Source: Schistosoma haematobium (lineage: Eukaryota; Platyhelminthes; Trematoda; Strigeidida; Schistosomatidae). From it: a stretch of DNA of 64,000 nt. Made by a program: the position numbers and the translations under genes. This document shows positions 1 to 10,929 of this stretch, piece after piece; position 1 is the first letter of the stretch, and every line of letters begins with the position of its first letter. Under the pieces are notes generated by a model. The model was not told the DNA's origin. It was given only the letters and a program-made list of their open reading frames with translations, and made no database searches. The stretch is from NCBI RefSeq assembly GCF_000699445.3, contig NC_067195.1:52246465-52310464 (forward strand). Reading direction: 5' to 3'.

Positions 1-205
1 ATAACAACATTCAGGTCAAAGGCTAGGGGTGTGGCATCCTAAGAAAACCATCTGCTTTAGTTTGGGCACCCGGATGGTATCACAGACCCCACACAAATCA
101 ATGATAACTACTACTGGTCTCGTTGTTACTGTGTGGCGCATATGTATTTGGTGCCACCTTGTATGAATGTTTATGCGTTCGAATAAATAAAGAATAATTA
201 ATAGA
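1..205 (+). mobile_element. 3' end of a non-LTR retrotransposon (partial)
   Basis: Non-AT-rich sequence ending at about 180-195 in an AATAAATAAAG-like tail, as expected for the 3' terminus of a non-LTR element. It resembles 3' untranslated sequence I associate with schistosome retroelements, from memory only. Its 5' part is cut off by the window edge, and no coding sequence is visible. Confidence 0.5.
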
Positions 206-1062
206 CTATTTAGACGTGTCTAATATCAGGAGTATATAGTAGAAACTCGAAAATTTGCTGAATTGATTTTTTCAAGAAATTGAACAATAACAGTGATGTT
301 TTTCATGATGAGAGACAATCGACCGTACTATACCATCAATTTTGTCATTTCATCTAATTATGACCAAAGTGATTGTTTATCTTAAACTAAATTTTTAATT
401 AATTACTGTTATTGTTATTATTATCATCATTCATGTTAGTGCTTGACTTTGATACTGTTTACATATTCTGAAAAAAGTTATTATTATTATAATTATTTGT
501 TTTAATTTAGTTCAATACAAATAAAATAAGGTCATATACAATGATTATTGTAATATACCGATAGAATCTATTGTTAATTTGTAGTTCAAATGGTTTTCTT
601 TGTTTATTTAACAAAAACAAATTAAACGTTTATTTATTCTATTAAATCTTTCAGGTATCTTATAATTAATTTTATTATACAGGATTATTGATTTTATTGA
701 CCTGTAATAATAACAATAATAATAATAATTATTATTATTATTTAGATTTCAATCCAACTTATATGTTTATTGTTTTAATATTAAACTGAATTAAAAATAC
801 ATTTTTAGAAGTATAAACTTTTTATAGGTTTTTTTTTAAATGAAACTATTTTCAATTGTCAAGTAACCGTGGATTCCATAATGATATAAACAATATTTTA
901 AATCATTTAAATGTAAAATGAAAAAAAAAAGAAAACAGTAGTTTAGTGTTACTTATAGATTTTATTGTTATTATTAGTTGAGAATATCAGAATAAGAATT
1001 TTACACAAGTTGTAATTATGATTTATTAAAATAAAACTTGTAAATTAAATATACTACTCAGT
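206..1062. other. AT-rich sequence with a triplet palindrome
   Basis: No gene seen. It contains AAT/ATT triplet runs, the clearest at about 705-742 where (AAT)n is followed directly by (ATT)n, making a perfect palindrome. The remainder is AT-rich with no recognisable repeat. Confidence 0.6.
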
Positions 1063-1575
1063 CAGTCAGTCAGCTACAACGTAGGACCAGGCACATATAC
1101 CCATCGGTCCAAGTTGCCATACCTCATTAACACAACAAGATGGACACCGGATTCATAAAAGTAGTTAATTCTGAGGTGGTAATATATGAAAGAAAGATTG
1201 CATATAAGGATATAGTACAGGAAGAAATAATTAGTTCGTAGAAAGAAAGATATGAAGCGATTTTAATCTCCTAGTTTAAGGGAAGACAGAAAGTGTATAC
1301 ACCGACGCCATTATGATCGATTCTGAGCCATGTCACCAAGAATCTCCAACCATTGGTTACGATAGTCACGCGGACCCCAACCAAGTAGTCTTCATCTACC
1401 AACATGGCTCAGACTAGGCATCTGTGGTCAAATACTAGTAGCTTACGAGTGTCCTCTACTCTTAATGGCCATGTTTCGCTACCGTAAATTAAAACAGAAC
1501 GGACTGCCGCGCAGTATACTCGCCCTTTTATTGATAGACGGATATCTCGCCTTCGCCATAGGCGAGATATATATA
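1063..1575 (-). mobile_element. degenerate RTE-like retrotransposon 3' fragment
   Basis: Read on the minus strand, 1575 to about 1430 encodes RLWRRRDIRLSIKGRVYCAA, then VRSVLIYGSETWPLRVED and KLLVFDHRCL before a stop. This is the region after the reverse transcriptase palm in RTE-like elements. A frameshifted continuation reads LSHVGR, GWGPRDYRNQWLEILGDMAQ and WRRCIH, the same C-terminus as the element at 10930-12325. The non-coding tail runs to CAGTCAGTCAGTCAG near 1063. It is 5' truncated and internally deleted. Confidence 0.72.
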
Positions 1576-2110
1576 CTGCTGGGTTGTAATTTGTTTGCAG
1601 AAAAGTTACAAAAGTAATAATTATCTATTTTATGAAATTATACTGATGTATTGATTTGGGATAATCATAATAATAGTAATAATAAAAGGTATATGCCATA
1701 AACAGTTCAGCTTTAGAAGAACAAAACTAACTACGCAAAGAATCTGCATACAAATAATAGAAAAATTTGTCAACAATTATTCTACTTAAAAATATGTTTC
1801 AAAGATTGAAAATATCTTAATTGTTTACTTTACTTTTTAAAATACAGAAAAATTTAATTATTAGCTTACTTATACATATTAATAAACAGATCGTTATTGG
1901 CATAATTAATGCAAACTAAACAAATTACCAGCATAAGTCAACCATACATAATAGTTTATCAGGTTATTAATTTTCTACTAAAATATGTTTAACTCAAAGT
2001 CTTCTAAATGACAGAAGCAATAACCAATTACATTAAAAAAAACCGGAGTAATATGTGTAAAATATATTTCATTTTAAATTCACTTGGTGTTGTTTTACTT
2101 GTATATCTTC
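1576..2110. other. AT-rich sequence, nothing recognised
   Basis: No exon, tRNA or repeat recognised; homopolymer and short AT runs only. Confidence 0.5.
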
Positions 2111-2290
2111 TCGTTGTTATTTAGGACCGCAATCGATCAGTCTCATGTTGGCATATGTACATCCAGTGCGGATTGCCTCGATATAGCCTTAAGTCACAAG
2201 CTTTTATAAGCAAAGATGGATATTTGCTAGCAGTGGATTTGAGGACGCTCGTTCCGTTCCATTTTTGCTTAAAAAGTTTGTGACTTATAT
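2111..2290. repeat. interspersed repeat fragment (family shared with 9533-9600)
   Basis: GC-richer than its surroundings. A segment around 2148-2192 is near-identical in pattern to 9538-9582: both have TTGGCATATG, GTGCGG, and TTGC followed by TCGATATAGCC, with similar spacing. Probably the 3' part of a non-LTR retroelement; no coding sequence seen. Confidence 0.5.
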
Positions 2291-4198
2291 TTTATCTTAT
2301 TTGACAGAAAATTCTAAATTCATAGACAATAATTTTTAAATGATATGCTTTGACTTAAACCTGGTCACTATTTGGATTATTAATTTCGATAAATATTTGT
2401 AGAACTTGAAGAGATTGGTGATTAGTTGGAATTCATAATCAACCATGAATGTCTACGATCAGTTTTTCCCCCTATGATTAATATCCTTTTGCGCATACTA
2501 TATTTCATGTATAAATTCTGTAGTAATCATCTAGCGTTTCTCTCTTAAATAGATGGAAGTATGAGAAAATATGCGAACCATCGTGGAGGTATACCTCTCA
2601 GAGTTTCTCATTGATATATCGTAGTATGCTGTAAGCATTCTATGAAAGTGTGTTAGTACGTGTGGTTATCAAATATGTTTAGTTAATCATATTAAATATA
2701 TAAAAAGAAAATTTAAGATAATAAATATACATTTGGAGAGAATGTAGTCTAGAAATTCGAACAAGATGCGGTTACAGACTTCATAGCTTATTAGATTAAA
2801 TAAGATACAAAATATACTTTGAATTGAAATTTTATGAATCTCTAAAAGCTAAGTTTGATGTTGAAATAATGAATATTATAAATTTCAATTTAATTGTTTA
2901 TTATATAACTGATATAATAATTATCATTTAATAAAAAATTATCACCTTGTAATGTGTACTTTAATTTGAGCGGCTTAAATACTCAACAGTAAAATACAGA
3001 ATGGTTTGTTGACCATTTTTTATAGCTATGTTGTTATTTTTTTTTTTTAAATTCATCGTCTTTCAATATCTTTCGATGTATCAAACAGATTAAATGGTAT
3101 TCTTTAAATGCATATTTATAAAACCTAATCACTTTCAAAATGAACTTAACAAATGGAGATAGTGTTACAAGAAACTAGGAACTTTGTAGTAAGATATAAA
3201 ATACAAAACCATTAAACGAATTTCTAATAAAATATTAGGTTAATATATATCCTGGAGAAAAAATCATGCTATCTATGGTCAGCAATTGAACAAAAAATTA
3301 GTTCAATCTTTAATTCCTTCCATTGTACTAGTATTACGCTCAATAAATCGATCTGAAACAATATTCTAAGACACATATATGGTTATCATCAAAATAAATA
3401 ACGCGACTGAACTTATAACGATTCACCAAAGAGTAGAATTTGAAAACTTAATGATACTACATTAAAATCATGTTACCAGAAAAGTTATGACTGCAATTCA
3501 CTTGTATATGTTAAAGTTAACAAGTATGTGAATACCAATTAACAAATATCATAAAATTGGTGATTTTGTACCATAAAATAAAAGTATGAACGTTCCATAA
3601 CATTTCTGAGTCATGATATGTGGTAATGAAAGTAAAATATGGTTGGTCACTGAGTGTCGACAAACAGGCACTTAATCTGCTGACTATTATATAAAAGATT
3701 TCCTTTCCTCTAAATGATTTCTTCTCTGAATACACACTATGTGACTGCTTATAACTGTGTAAAATAAAGTATTATCTAGTGCTAATCCGGTTCTCTGTTC
3801 TGGGTCATGAATCATGGATCTGATATAACGCGACTAGTCTCATTATTATATTAACGTATCATCGAAATATACCTGAGTGACAGAAAAATGTTTTCAACCA
3901 TCCGTTACATCAAGTTAAATATATCAAAAACTAGAAAATGCAAAACAAATCAAATTACAAACACTTCGGTCAACCATTTCAGAAAAAAAAACAATTTGTC
4001 AGATCATATAAACTGCTAATCGATTACTGAACCAAAAGGGTTAAACGCAAAACCACTCAAATCAATTTTCAAAAAAATCATAACATCAGGACACTGAATG
4101 AAGCGATTAGCTCGAAATACATTATAAGGTACAAACTGTTCGTGTTGAACTAAAAATACTTTACAAATATTTACTTATAAAACAACTTGTTGACTTAC
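2291..4198. other. AT-rich region downstream of exon 9
   Basis: No confident gene. It would hold the SLC12A9-like 3' end if that lies in the window; the one candidate exon is listed separately at 3846-3872. Small open frames here, such as the minus-strand one at 3517-3735, have no homology I recognise and look random. Confidence 0.45.
3846..3872 (-). CDS. possible terminal exon of SLC12A9-like gene
   Basis: A good acceptor (TTCTGTCACTCAG) lies 326 bp downstream of the exon 9 donor and is followed in the right phase by VYFDDTLI and a stop. It is short and has no conserved motif. The family usually has a longer tail, so the real last exon could lie further left or outside the window. Confidence 0.2.
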   Translation of the reverse strand, partial: VYFDDTLI

Positions 4199-4723
4199 AG
4201 GAATTCGTAAATTTTTCAACAAAGTTGATAATTGAGAACGTGCTTTGTCAGTTACGGTAACAACCTCTCCATTAGGTGGATTCATTGTACGTAACTGTGG
4301 AAAAAATGCACGTAGTTTTGGTGGATGACGACGTTTACGCCAATAGGGTGATCTAGCGACTAAACAGGCAAGTTGTAAGAGGAAAAGACCAGTACGATCA
4401 ATCACTTGCTTGTAAATTTCTTCGTGTGATGAAGATGATGGTAGATTTAAATTCTCACCATAAAATCCAAGAAGATTAATTGGCCATATATCAAAGAATA
4501 TAACTTTTGAAGTGTCCACTATATATGGATTATTCTCAGACATTGAATTAGTAACATCCATCACTGTACCTGCATCATAACCATTATTATAATTTGAATT
4601 TAACCGTTGTGAACGGTTATTTGTATGAAAAATATTACGGAAATAGCGTCGAGTTGCATCCCAACCAGACATACCTTCATCAAAAATTACTCTGTCGAAA
4701 TTTCGAGCAAGTACAACATTGGT
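4199..4723 (-). CDS. SLC12A9: SLC12A9-like exon 9 (C-terminal domain)
   Basis: 525 nt, phase 0 at both ends, 175 codons. It begins TNVVLARNFDRVIFDEG, has a Ser/Asn-rich insert, then VIFFDIWPINLLGFYGEN, DRTGLFLLQLACLVARSPYW and KLRAFFPQLRT, and ends ARSQLSTLLKNLRIP. The D.WP.NLL and GLFLLQ motifs are conserved in the family. The acceptor is TTTTTTAG. A strong donor CCT-GTAAGT lies just before an in-frame extension to a stop at 4175, so the exon most likely splices on; retention would add only seven residues. Confidence 0.9.
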
Positions 4724-5888
4724 CTAAAAAATTGGGTAAAAAGGAAACAGAAGATATGGACATGTTAACACATTAAATCTATTTGTTGTAGTTATATATA
4801 GATAATAGTAGTTGTTAGCAAACTCAATGATTCTAGTTCATAACAATGTTTCATATGAAAACGGATCACGACCGTTCAAGGTTAGGTATATTAGAAATAT
4901 AATTCCAATGACCTGTGTTTTTCGAAACATTCATGTGAAAATAGACTTGAAAAAGATTATTAATCTAGTGTATAAATACTAAGGCTAAATAAATGAATAC
5001 CATAAAGTAGAATAGTCATCTATTTAACCGAAGTATACTTCATGGGATCTTATCATAATACTGTATGATATATTCAAAGATGAATTTCAACAGAATAGTG
5101 AAAAGGAAGGTCAAGAAACAACAGATGAGGTTAGCATGTTTTTCATTATCATGCCAAACTAAGAAAGTACTTATAAACCACATCTTCAACTACTAAGAAA
5201 TGGCAAACAAACAATGTTGACTGAAAATTATCTGTATGCATCTACAAAATTACCGAATTTTTAAGAATATGCACTAATCAAAATATATATTGGACACAGA
5301 TCTCAACCATTAAAAAACGAAATCGTAGAGCAAATCAAACTTCTATATAAATTATCTAAATATTATCCAGTCACAGTGTATATTGATATACTAAACATTT
5401 TAGAATGAGTAATTGATGGTGAGAGAAATAATTATTCTATAGTCAACTTTACACATCGTTTTGATTTCATATGATGACAGATAAGTGAGATGGGCTGTTA
5501 CTCGCTCAAATCACTATTTCAGTAAGGCACAAACACATATTTTCAGGTAACAGGCTTAAATTAAAGTTCACTCAATACTTTCAAACTATAGTCAGTGCTA
5601 ATAATGAATCTGTGAACATAAATGTACGGGCGACATGAAACTTTATTTAATCAATCTACAATACTATTTGAAAACTAAAAACTCCCTAGACAAATACAAA
5701 AAAATAATCTAATACATGGTTGGAATAAAAATAAACAATATATATATATTAATAAGTAAATGGTATTATTACTAATTTAAATGTCAAATCGCCGTGAACT
5801 GTTATGTGTTTAGCTACTTAGATAATTCAGTAGTATAGAATTTATTTAAAAAGAAAATAAAACGACTATTGACAAAAAGATAAGTTAC
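4724..5888 (-). other. intron between exons 8 and 9
   Basis: AT-rich intron with no repeat or RNA gene recognised. Confidence 0.7.
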
Positions 5889-6064
5889 CTCCATATTGAG
5901 AATTTCTCGAATAATGCTGACATATTCCTGCGAGGTAAGACGACCAGAACGATGGTCACCATAAAATTGATTATCTGTATTATTCTGATTGACAGAAATA
6001 GAATTTGAATCCTGATTCGGAACTGAACCGAAATTAGCTAATAGTTCACTGCTGCTTAAATAAG
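5889..6064 (-). CDS. SLC12A9: SLC12A9-like exon 8 (linker and helix)
   Basis: 176 nt, phase 1 in, phase 0 out; the split codon makes Ala. The first two thirds are low-complexity polar sequence (Ser, Asn, Gln); the end LTSQEYVSIIREILNME matches the conserved helix preceding the NVVLAR motif of the next exon. The acceptor is TTTTTAG and the donor GAG-GTAACT. Confidence 0.82.
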
Positions 6065-6219
6065 CTAAAAAAGTGTTTCATTCGAAAGACATAAAAATAA
6101 CAACCGTTTATTCAGTAAAAGATGAATAGCTGAGTAAAAAATTGTGAAAAGCACATCTGTATAATCTTAGCCTAATGTACGTGCTTTGCAGGATTGTGAA
6201 GATTACGATTATTTGAAGA

Positions 6220-6710
6220 CAGATTTCACGACATATGCAAATCATTGAACATATCAATGTTAAATCGCCATTGGAAACCTGGATTCACAACACAGCCTTT
6301 TCGTCCTAGTATCGGACTTCTCAGCAGTGCGAATGCAAGATCCCGCAAGCAAGAATTTAACCTAACACCTCAAAAACTGGGCAGAAACACCTAGCTTCTG
6401 GACCATTGTTCTGGGATTCGACGGTGTTAATATCTAGCTGCAATCAATCGACGATATTGCCGGACTATTTTCCATTGTCTTCGGCAGATAACTCCCTCAC
6501 ACTTGACACGTTTGAATTCCACTGATCACCGCTTCTTACTAAAACACCCTGAAATTTATTCTCGAAGCTAGTCACTAGTAAGCACATGAAGAGCGTCATA
6601 CTAGGACGAAATGTTCGCCCCGCGCTTTCACATTTTCAATGGTGGTCTAATTTTGACTGGTTCATGATTCCAATGACACTCAACAGCCCAATACGGACAT
6701 CATGTAAATC
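6220..6710 (+). repeat. degenerate interspersed element with SINE-type 3' tail
   Basis: GC-richer block. Its end (about 6635-6705) matches the tail of the tRNA-derived SINE at 12612-12830: both contain ATGGTGGTCTAA followed by GTTCATGAT and a later CAA(C/T)A..CC..ATAC..A block. The upstream 400 bp is not shared with the SINE and I cannot assign it. It may be a longer non-LTR relic that shares its 3' end with the SINE. Confidence 0.5.
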
Positions 6711-7079
6711 AGTTGGTTATACGTTGTCAGAGTTCCACAGTTTTTGATGGCTGAGTACGATCAAATTCTCGACAAAAGCCGTTTTCTAATGAATTATTGA
6801 ATTCAGATATATTTACAGAAAATCATTCAAACCACTGACTCAAAATAATTCTCTAACATCTGCAATAATAATTCTCGTATTTTAGTTAACACCTAATATT
6901 AATTAATGTTAAAAAGGAGCGACAGAGATAAGCTTAAACAAAACAGAAAGGGAAATTTTGAAATCGCTAGTACTAATAAAGTAGTAAACGAAGTCTTGTT
7001 GGGAGAAACCAATCTATGGTATCATGCAAAATTAAACAGTCCCTTCATAAAATCTGAACACGATCGATTGAATAGATTA

Positions 7080-7250
7080 TTTTCACATTTCTCTTCAGTC
7101 GTCCTTTACACACTTCATGATTTTTCCAATTGCTCTCTGTTCCCCTTTCTGTTTTTCTCTACTTAAACATGCTGGCAAGCATCCCACTTCCGATTTCAGT
7201 TACACACTACTTATATCTATCAGCATAAGTAGCATACACCACACTACTAC
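7080..7250. repeat. repeat fragment shared with 13900-14035
   Basis: Ends in CTACTTATATCTATCAGC and then ATAAGTAGCATACACCAC, closely paralleled at 14000-14033 by CTACTTATGTCGATATAAG and TAGCACACACCAC. Both are preceded by a C/T-rich stretch. Family unassigned. Confidence 0.4.
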
Positions 7251-7649
7251 AACTACTGCAAAAGCTTGCAGAAGTTATCAGATTTAACTGGCATTTTTCT
7301 CTAAAAATGGCGCACGGGGTATTAAGGTTTCACGGACCTGAAAGTAGGCTTTGTGGGAGTTTTGTTCGTGAAAAGAAGTTACGCAAACTGATATTTATGG
7401 AATCCATTTTTAATCGACTGATAAGCATCAAAGACGTAACGAACTTTGTGTTTATAGAAATTTCGAGAGGTTTCATTAGAAATAATATCACTTCAATGAA
7501 AAACTTGAAATTTTAAGCGGTTCCCTTAGAAAATGGAGATGTACGACAGATAACTAACTACTTTCCTACAACTACACAAACTAAAGAAACACCTTATTTC
7601 TCAAACAAACATAAAACGTAGCAATACATATTTAAGCATATTATCTCAC

Positions 7650-7773
7650 CATTTGTCGTTTGGGCATCATTATTATTAATGATTAATTCCGTGGAATTAT
7701 ATGAATGAATATGATTTGGCCATGAACTGAATTTTTTTACTTTACGTTCTTTCCAAATCCTAGCTAAAACATC
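7650..7773 (-). CDS. SLC12A9: SLC12A9-like exon 7 (variable linker)
   Basis: 124 nt, phase 0 in, phase 1 out. It encodes DVLARIWKERKVKKFSSWPN, then a polar, Asn- and Ser-rich stretch ending NNNDAQTTN. The acceptor TTACAG and donor GTGAGA are good. The family has a poorly conserved linker here, so the call rests on position, splice sites and phase agreement rather than on motif identity. Confidence 0.75.
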
Positions 7774-8533
7774 CTGTAAGAGAAAATACTGATCAATAAT
7801 CTACATGAAATATCACAATAAGAAAGGTGATCAGTTTTTATACGTAATAAATTGAAAAATTATTCGTTACTTAGGAAACTGACCATCCACGACAATGAAA
7901 ATTTATTCAGTCATCGCTGAACTACACTGTATTTGTAAAAGAGGACTACGAAACAAATCAAAGCCGAGGCAGGTGTCATGATTTTTAAACCTGTAACCTG
8001 GTGATTAACTAACTGATTAAGTATTTTAATTACTAAATTCACTACGTAAACGAATGTTGATGAAGTAATCTAATAAAGAAAATGTTAGAAGTATCACAAG
8101 ATATCTCGACAGATCATGCCTTGACATATTGTCATCTAAAGGATGCCAAACAGATAATTTGAGATCTATTAATATTTCACTACTAAGACATACCAAATAT
8201 GGTCAGTTATATGCAGTGCAGAATCTGATGTATTTGCACATCGGTCCAAGTTGCTGAATTCCATTACATAGCGAGATCAAACAGTCCAGAAATATTCCGG
8301 GGTACTAGGGATAGTAACACTAATAGTAGTAGTAAAAATGAATTGGCATATTTAACTGCTAACAGACCACTCATCATTAATCAAACTAGTAAAAACTATG
8401 CTGAATATCATTTTGTTTTTTGCACAAATATGAACAAATTATCTGAAGTAATACTGTAAAAAGTGCCGTACCAATAAATAATGTAAGTTATGAGACATGA
8501 GGAATGAATAAAGCAGAAAAAAATGATACTTAC
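7774..8533 (-). other. intron between exons 6 and 7
   Basis: Contains a retroelement-tail relic at 8205-8320; nothing else recognised. Confidence 0.7.
8205..8320. repeat. retroelement 3'-tail relic
   Basis: Shares CATCGGTCCAAGTTGC and following sequence with 1103-1130, the non-coding tail of the RTE-like fragment. Strongly diverged. Confidence 0.45.
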
Positions 8534-8699
8534 GATTGACGGCTTATCATCATAAAATCCCAAGCACACTGTATTTGGACGCATTGCACCTAAACCAGAA
8601 ATTCGAATAAGATGTGATATCGCTCTGCGTACACTTCGATCAATTGTTATTTCTACAAATGCTTTAGTTTTCAAATATTTCACATATTGTGTCCAATAC
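8534..8699 (-). CDS. SLC12A9: SLC12A9-like exon 6 (C-terminal domain)
   Basis: 166 nt, phase 2 in, phase 0 out. It encodes [17 protein letters not shown], then [20 protein letters not shown] and [12 protein letters not shown]. The SGLG.M.PN motif with GFYDD is the hallmark of the SLC12A9 C-terminal domain. The acceptor is GTACAG and the donor ATC-GTAAGT. The open frame beyond both ends is intronic. Confidence 0.92.
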
Positions 8700-9289
8700 C
8701 TGTACGTAAAAATGACACAATTTAACAAACCATTTAAATTATAATTTAAAATGTTCAAACAATATAAAAATGACTATTGATTATCTTTGGAAAAAAATAT
8801 TAACAACGTCATGATAAATATAGAAATCATATTTAAGATGGAGAGACAAAATTCACCGAATAATCACTAAACTGTGGTGTGCACTAATTGTGTGGACAGA
8901 CATAAGTGGTATGTAACAATAGAAGTAGAATGCTTACCAGAAGAAGAGTGAAATAAAAAGAAGAGAAAACGAATAGCAATCAGAATAAAAAAACAGGATC
9001 GGAAGAATGACTAAATGTGTAAGAAAAAAACTGAAGGAAGATATACGAATGATCTATCGAATGCATGATCTGCATATTTTACAAAACTACTGTTTGATTT
9101 TGTGTCAAACAATAAGTTGGTTTACTGTACCTGAGTTTTTTTTAATTCAATACAAAGCCACACACACTAGGCATCAATTTAAATTTTTATCGAGAATCAA
9201 AATTATAGGCTATTAATTCTGATGGAAGCACTCTAAAGAAATAAATGAGATTGCTCATATGTACTAAAAAGACAATAAATTAGTTAGCA

Positions 9290-9480
9290 ATGGAATACAG
9301 GATGAGCGTTTCGTCCGATTTGGGACTCGGTATCTGGATGATCCTGCATCCCAGAGTTGATGTTCACTTCAGAAATCGAAACCAGGAACGTCCGCTTCAA
9401 ACGATAACGCGGTATCTAGTCTTAGCTACTGAGTTCAGATATACACTCACTCGTGAAATGGCTATGAGATTGAAATTATT
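9290..9480 (+). repeat. interspersed repeat fragment
   Basis: Markedly less AT-rich than its surroundings, with GAGCGTTTCGTCCGATTTGG near the start; sequence of this type recurs in schistosome repeats. The 64-codon open frame over it is not a convincing protein. Confidence 0.4.
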
Positions 9481-9532
9481 TTGAAACGACTTGAATCATC
9501 ACGTTATTGATATTTTTATCGAAATTTGGTTT

Positions 9533-9620
9533 ACATTGGTTGGCATATGAAGATCATGTGCGGCTTGCTTCGATATAGCCATTACCAAACAACATAATAT
9601 AAAATAGATAGATTCGAGTG
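9533..9620. repeat. repeat fragment, second copy of the 2111-2290 family
   Basis: Shares TTGGCATATG, GTGCGG and TCGATATAGCC with 2148-2192. Short and diverged. Confidence 0.45.
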
Positions 9621-9845
9621 AAATCTAACTCTGGGAGGTAAGTATATTCCGATGACTAAACCCATAACGAAATGTACGTCCTAGATCCCAAGACAAGCAA
9701 CATTCCATCTATTCTATCCCAACTTGTATCATAATGGATCCACCGAGGCAATCGTCACAGGATACCCGTATGCCGATCAATGCGGACGAAATTCCAACCA
9801 CAACATCAACAATGGAACTATTCAAATCATTTTAAACCGAATTAT

Positions 9846-10345
9846 TTAGTCCAAAAATGATAATGCAATAAGGAATAACTTCGCAACTAACATCAAAGTC
9901 AGAATCTTCAATACGAACGTCAAGACAGTCGTACTGTACAGAGTTGAAACTTCGAGAACTACTACAACGATTATTAAAAAAGTACGAGAATTTATAAACA
10001 CATGTTTACGTAGGATACTCAGTGTCCGTTGACCGGATACCATCAGCAACAGCCTTATGTGGGAGAGAAAAAACCAGCTTGCAACTGAAGAGGAAGCTAT
10101 GAGAAGAAATTGGAGGCGGATAGAACATACATCACGACGCTGACAAGCGCTATCTTGGAATCCGGAAGGGAAACGGGAAAGAGGAAAGCCAAAGAACACA
10201 TTGCGCTGGGAACTGGGAGTAGACATCAAAAGAATGGATAGTACTTGGAAACAACTGGAAAGGATTGTCTAGGAAAGAGTTGGATGGGGAATAATGGTGG
10301 GTGACCTATGCTTCTCCACGAGGAGTAACAAGCATGAGCAAGTAA
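9846..10345 (+). pseudogene. degenerate non-LTR (RTE/SR2-like) retrotransposon 3' end
   Basis: Plus-strand translation with several stops reads NVKTVVLYRVETSRTTTTII, KKVREFINTCLRRILSVR, then after a stop PDTISNSLMWERKNQLATEE, later [19 protein letters not shown] and ERVGWGIMVGDLCFSTRSN. This is the C-terminal region downstream of the reverse transcriptase in RTE-like elements. At least three in-frame stops make it non-functional. The antisense open frame at 9846-10229 is a shadow. It lies in an intron of the SLC12A9-like gene in the opposite orientation. Confidence 0.7.
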
Positions 10346-10464
10346 TAAATTTACAAAGTGATATGTGTGATCATTTCAGAAGTAAGTTGCATCAAAGTTG
10401 ACACCTTTGAAATTTATTTCAACTTATGTAATACACTTTCTTGCTCCATTATAAGCTCACTTAC

Positions 10465-10682
10465 CAACGCTGATTTAGACATGGATCCGATTGGTCGACG
10501 AACTCATCTGGATCACCACAAATTGCATGACCAACTACATAAAGACCACCTTTTTTCAAACTATTCATAAATTGAACAAGTGAGGCTGACGAACGTGGAT
10601 TTGCAACAAGTAACAGTAATTGGAGTCTCCAGTATTTAACATGATCTTTACGGGAATCCAACAATAATAAATATTTACGGAT
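10465..10682 (-). CDS. SLC12A9: SLC12A9-like exon 5 (C-terminal domain)
   Basis: 218 nt, phase 0 in, phase 2 out. It encodes [19 protein letters not shown] followed by [10 protein letters not shown] and [15 protein letters not shown], a diagnostic run for the SLC12A9 branch. The acceptor is TTTATAG and the donor TG-GTAAGT; the split TGG codon continues in the next exon. This is one of the strongest exons for the family call. Confidence 0.92.
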
Positions 10683-10929
10683 CTATAAAAATAAATTTTA
10701 TGAGTATTATAAACTGAATCATCATTTAAAAAAGGGAAAGAAAAGCGGCGGTGATTATATGATTTATGAATTGACCTCAACTAGAAAAGCTTATTGCATA
10801 ACGCCTAATTGATAAGAAATCAATGAAGAAGGGTTTGGAGATGTTATTTAAAGAGTATAATCCAGTGAAATAAATTTGGAAAGAGGAAAAAAGGCACATG
10901 AAGAATTCAGAAGAATAGAATTTGGGAGA

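Larger units (their letters stand above)
6065..7649 (-). other. intron between exons 7 and 8
   Basis: Holds a degenerate repeat at about 6220-6710 and another repeat-like stretch at 7080-7250. Open frames at 6906-7166 and 7307-7516 have no recognisable homology and are treated as chance. Confidence 0.7.
8700..10464 (-). other. intron between exons 5 and 6
   Basis: Carries three repeat fragments, at 9290-9480, 9533-9600 and 9846-10345. The rest is AT-rich and unassigned. Confidence 0.7.

Noticed and set aside
3517..3735. Minus-strand 72-codon open frame
   Set aside because: No conserved motif, AT-rich composition, and no splice signals linking it to the SLC12A9-like gene.
4594..4776. Plus-strand 60-codon open frame
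   Set aside because: Antisense to SLC12A9-like exon 9, which has clear family motifs.
6906..7516. Plus-strand open frames of 69-86 codons in an intron
   Set aside because: They lie in repeat-like intronic sequence with no recognisable protein similarity.
9846..10229. Minus-strand 127-codon open frame
   Set aside because: It is antisense to a recognisable plus-strand retroelement C-terminus.
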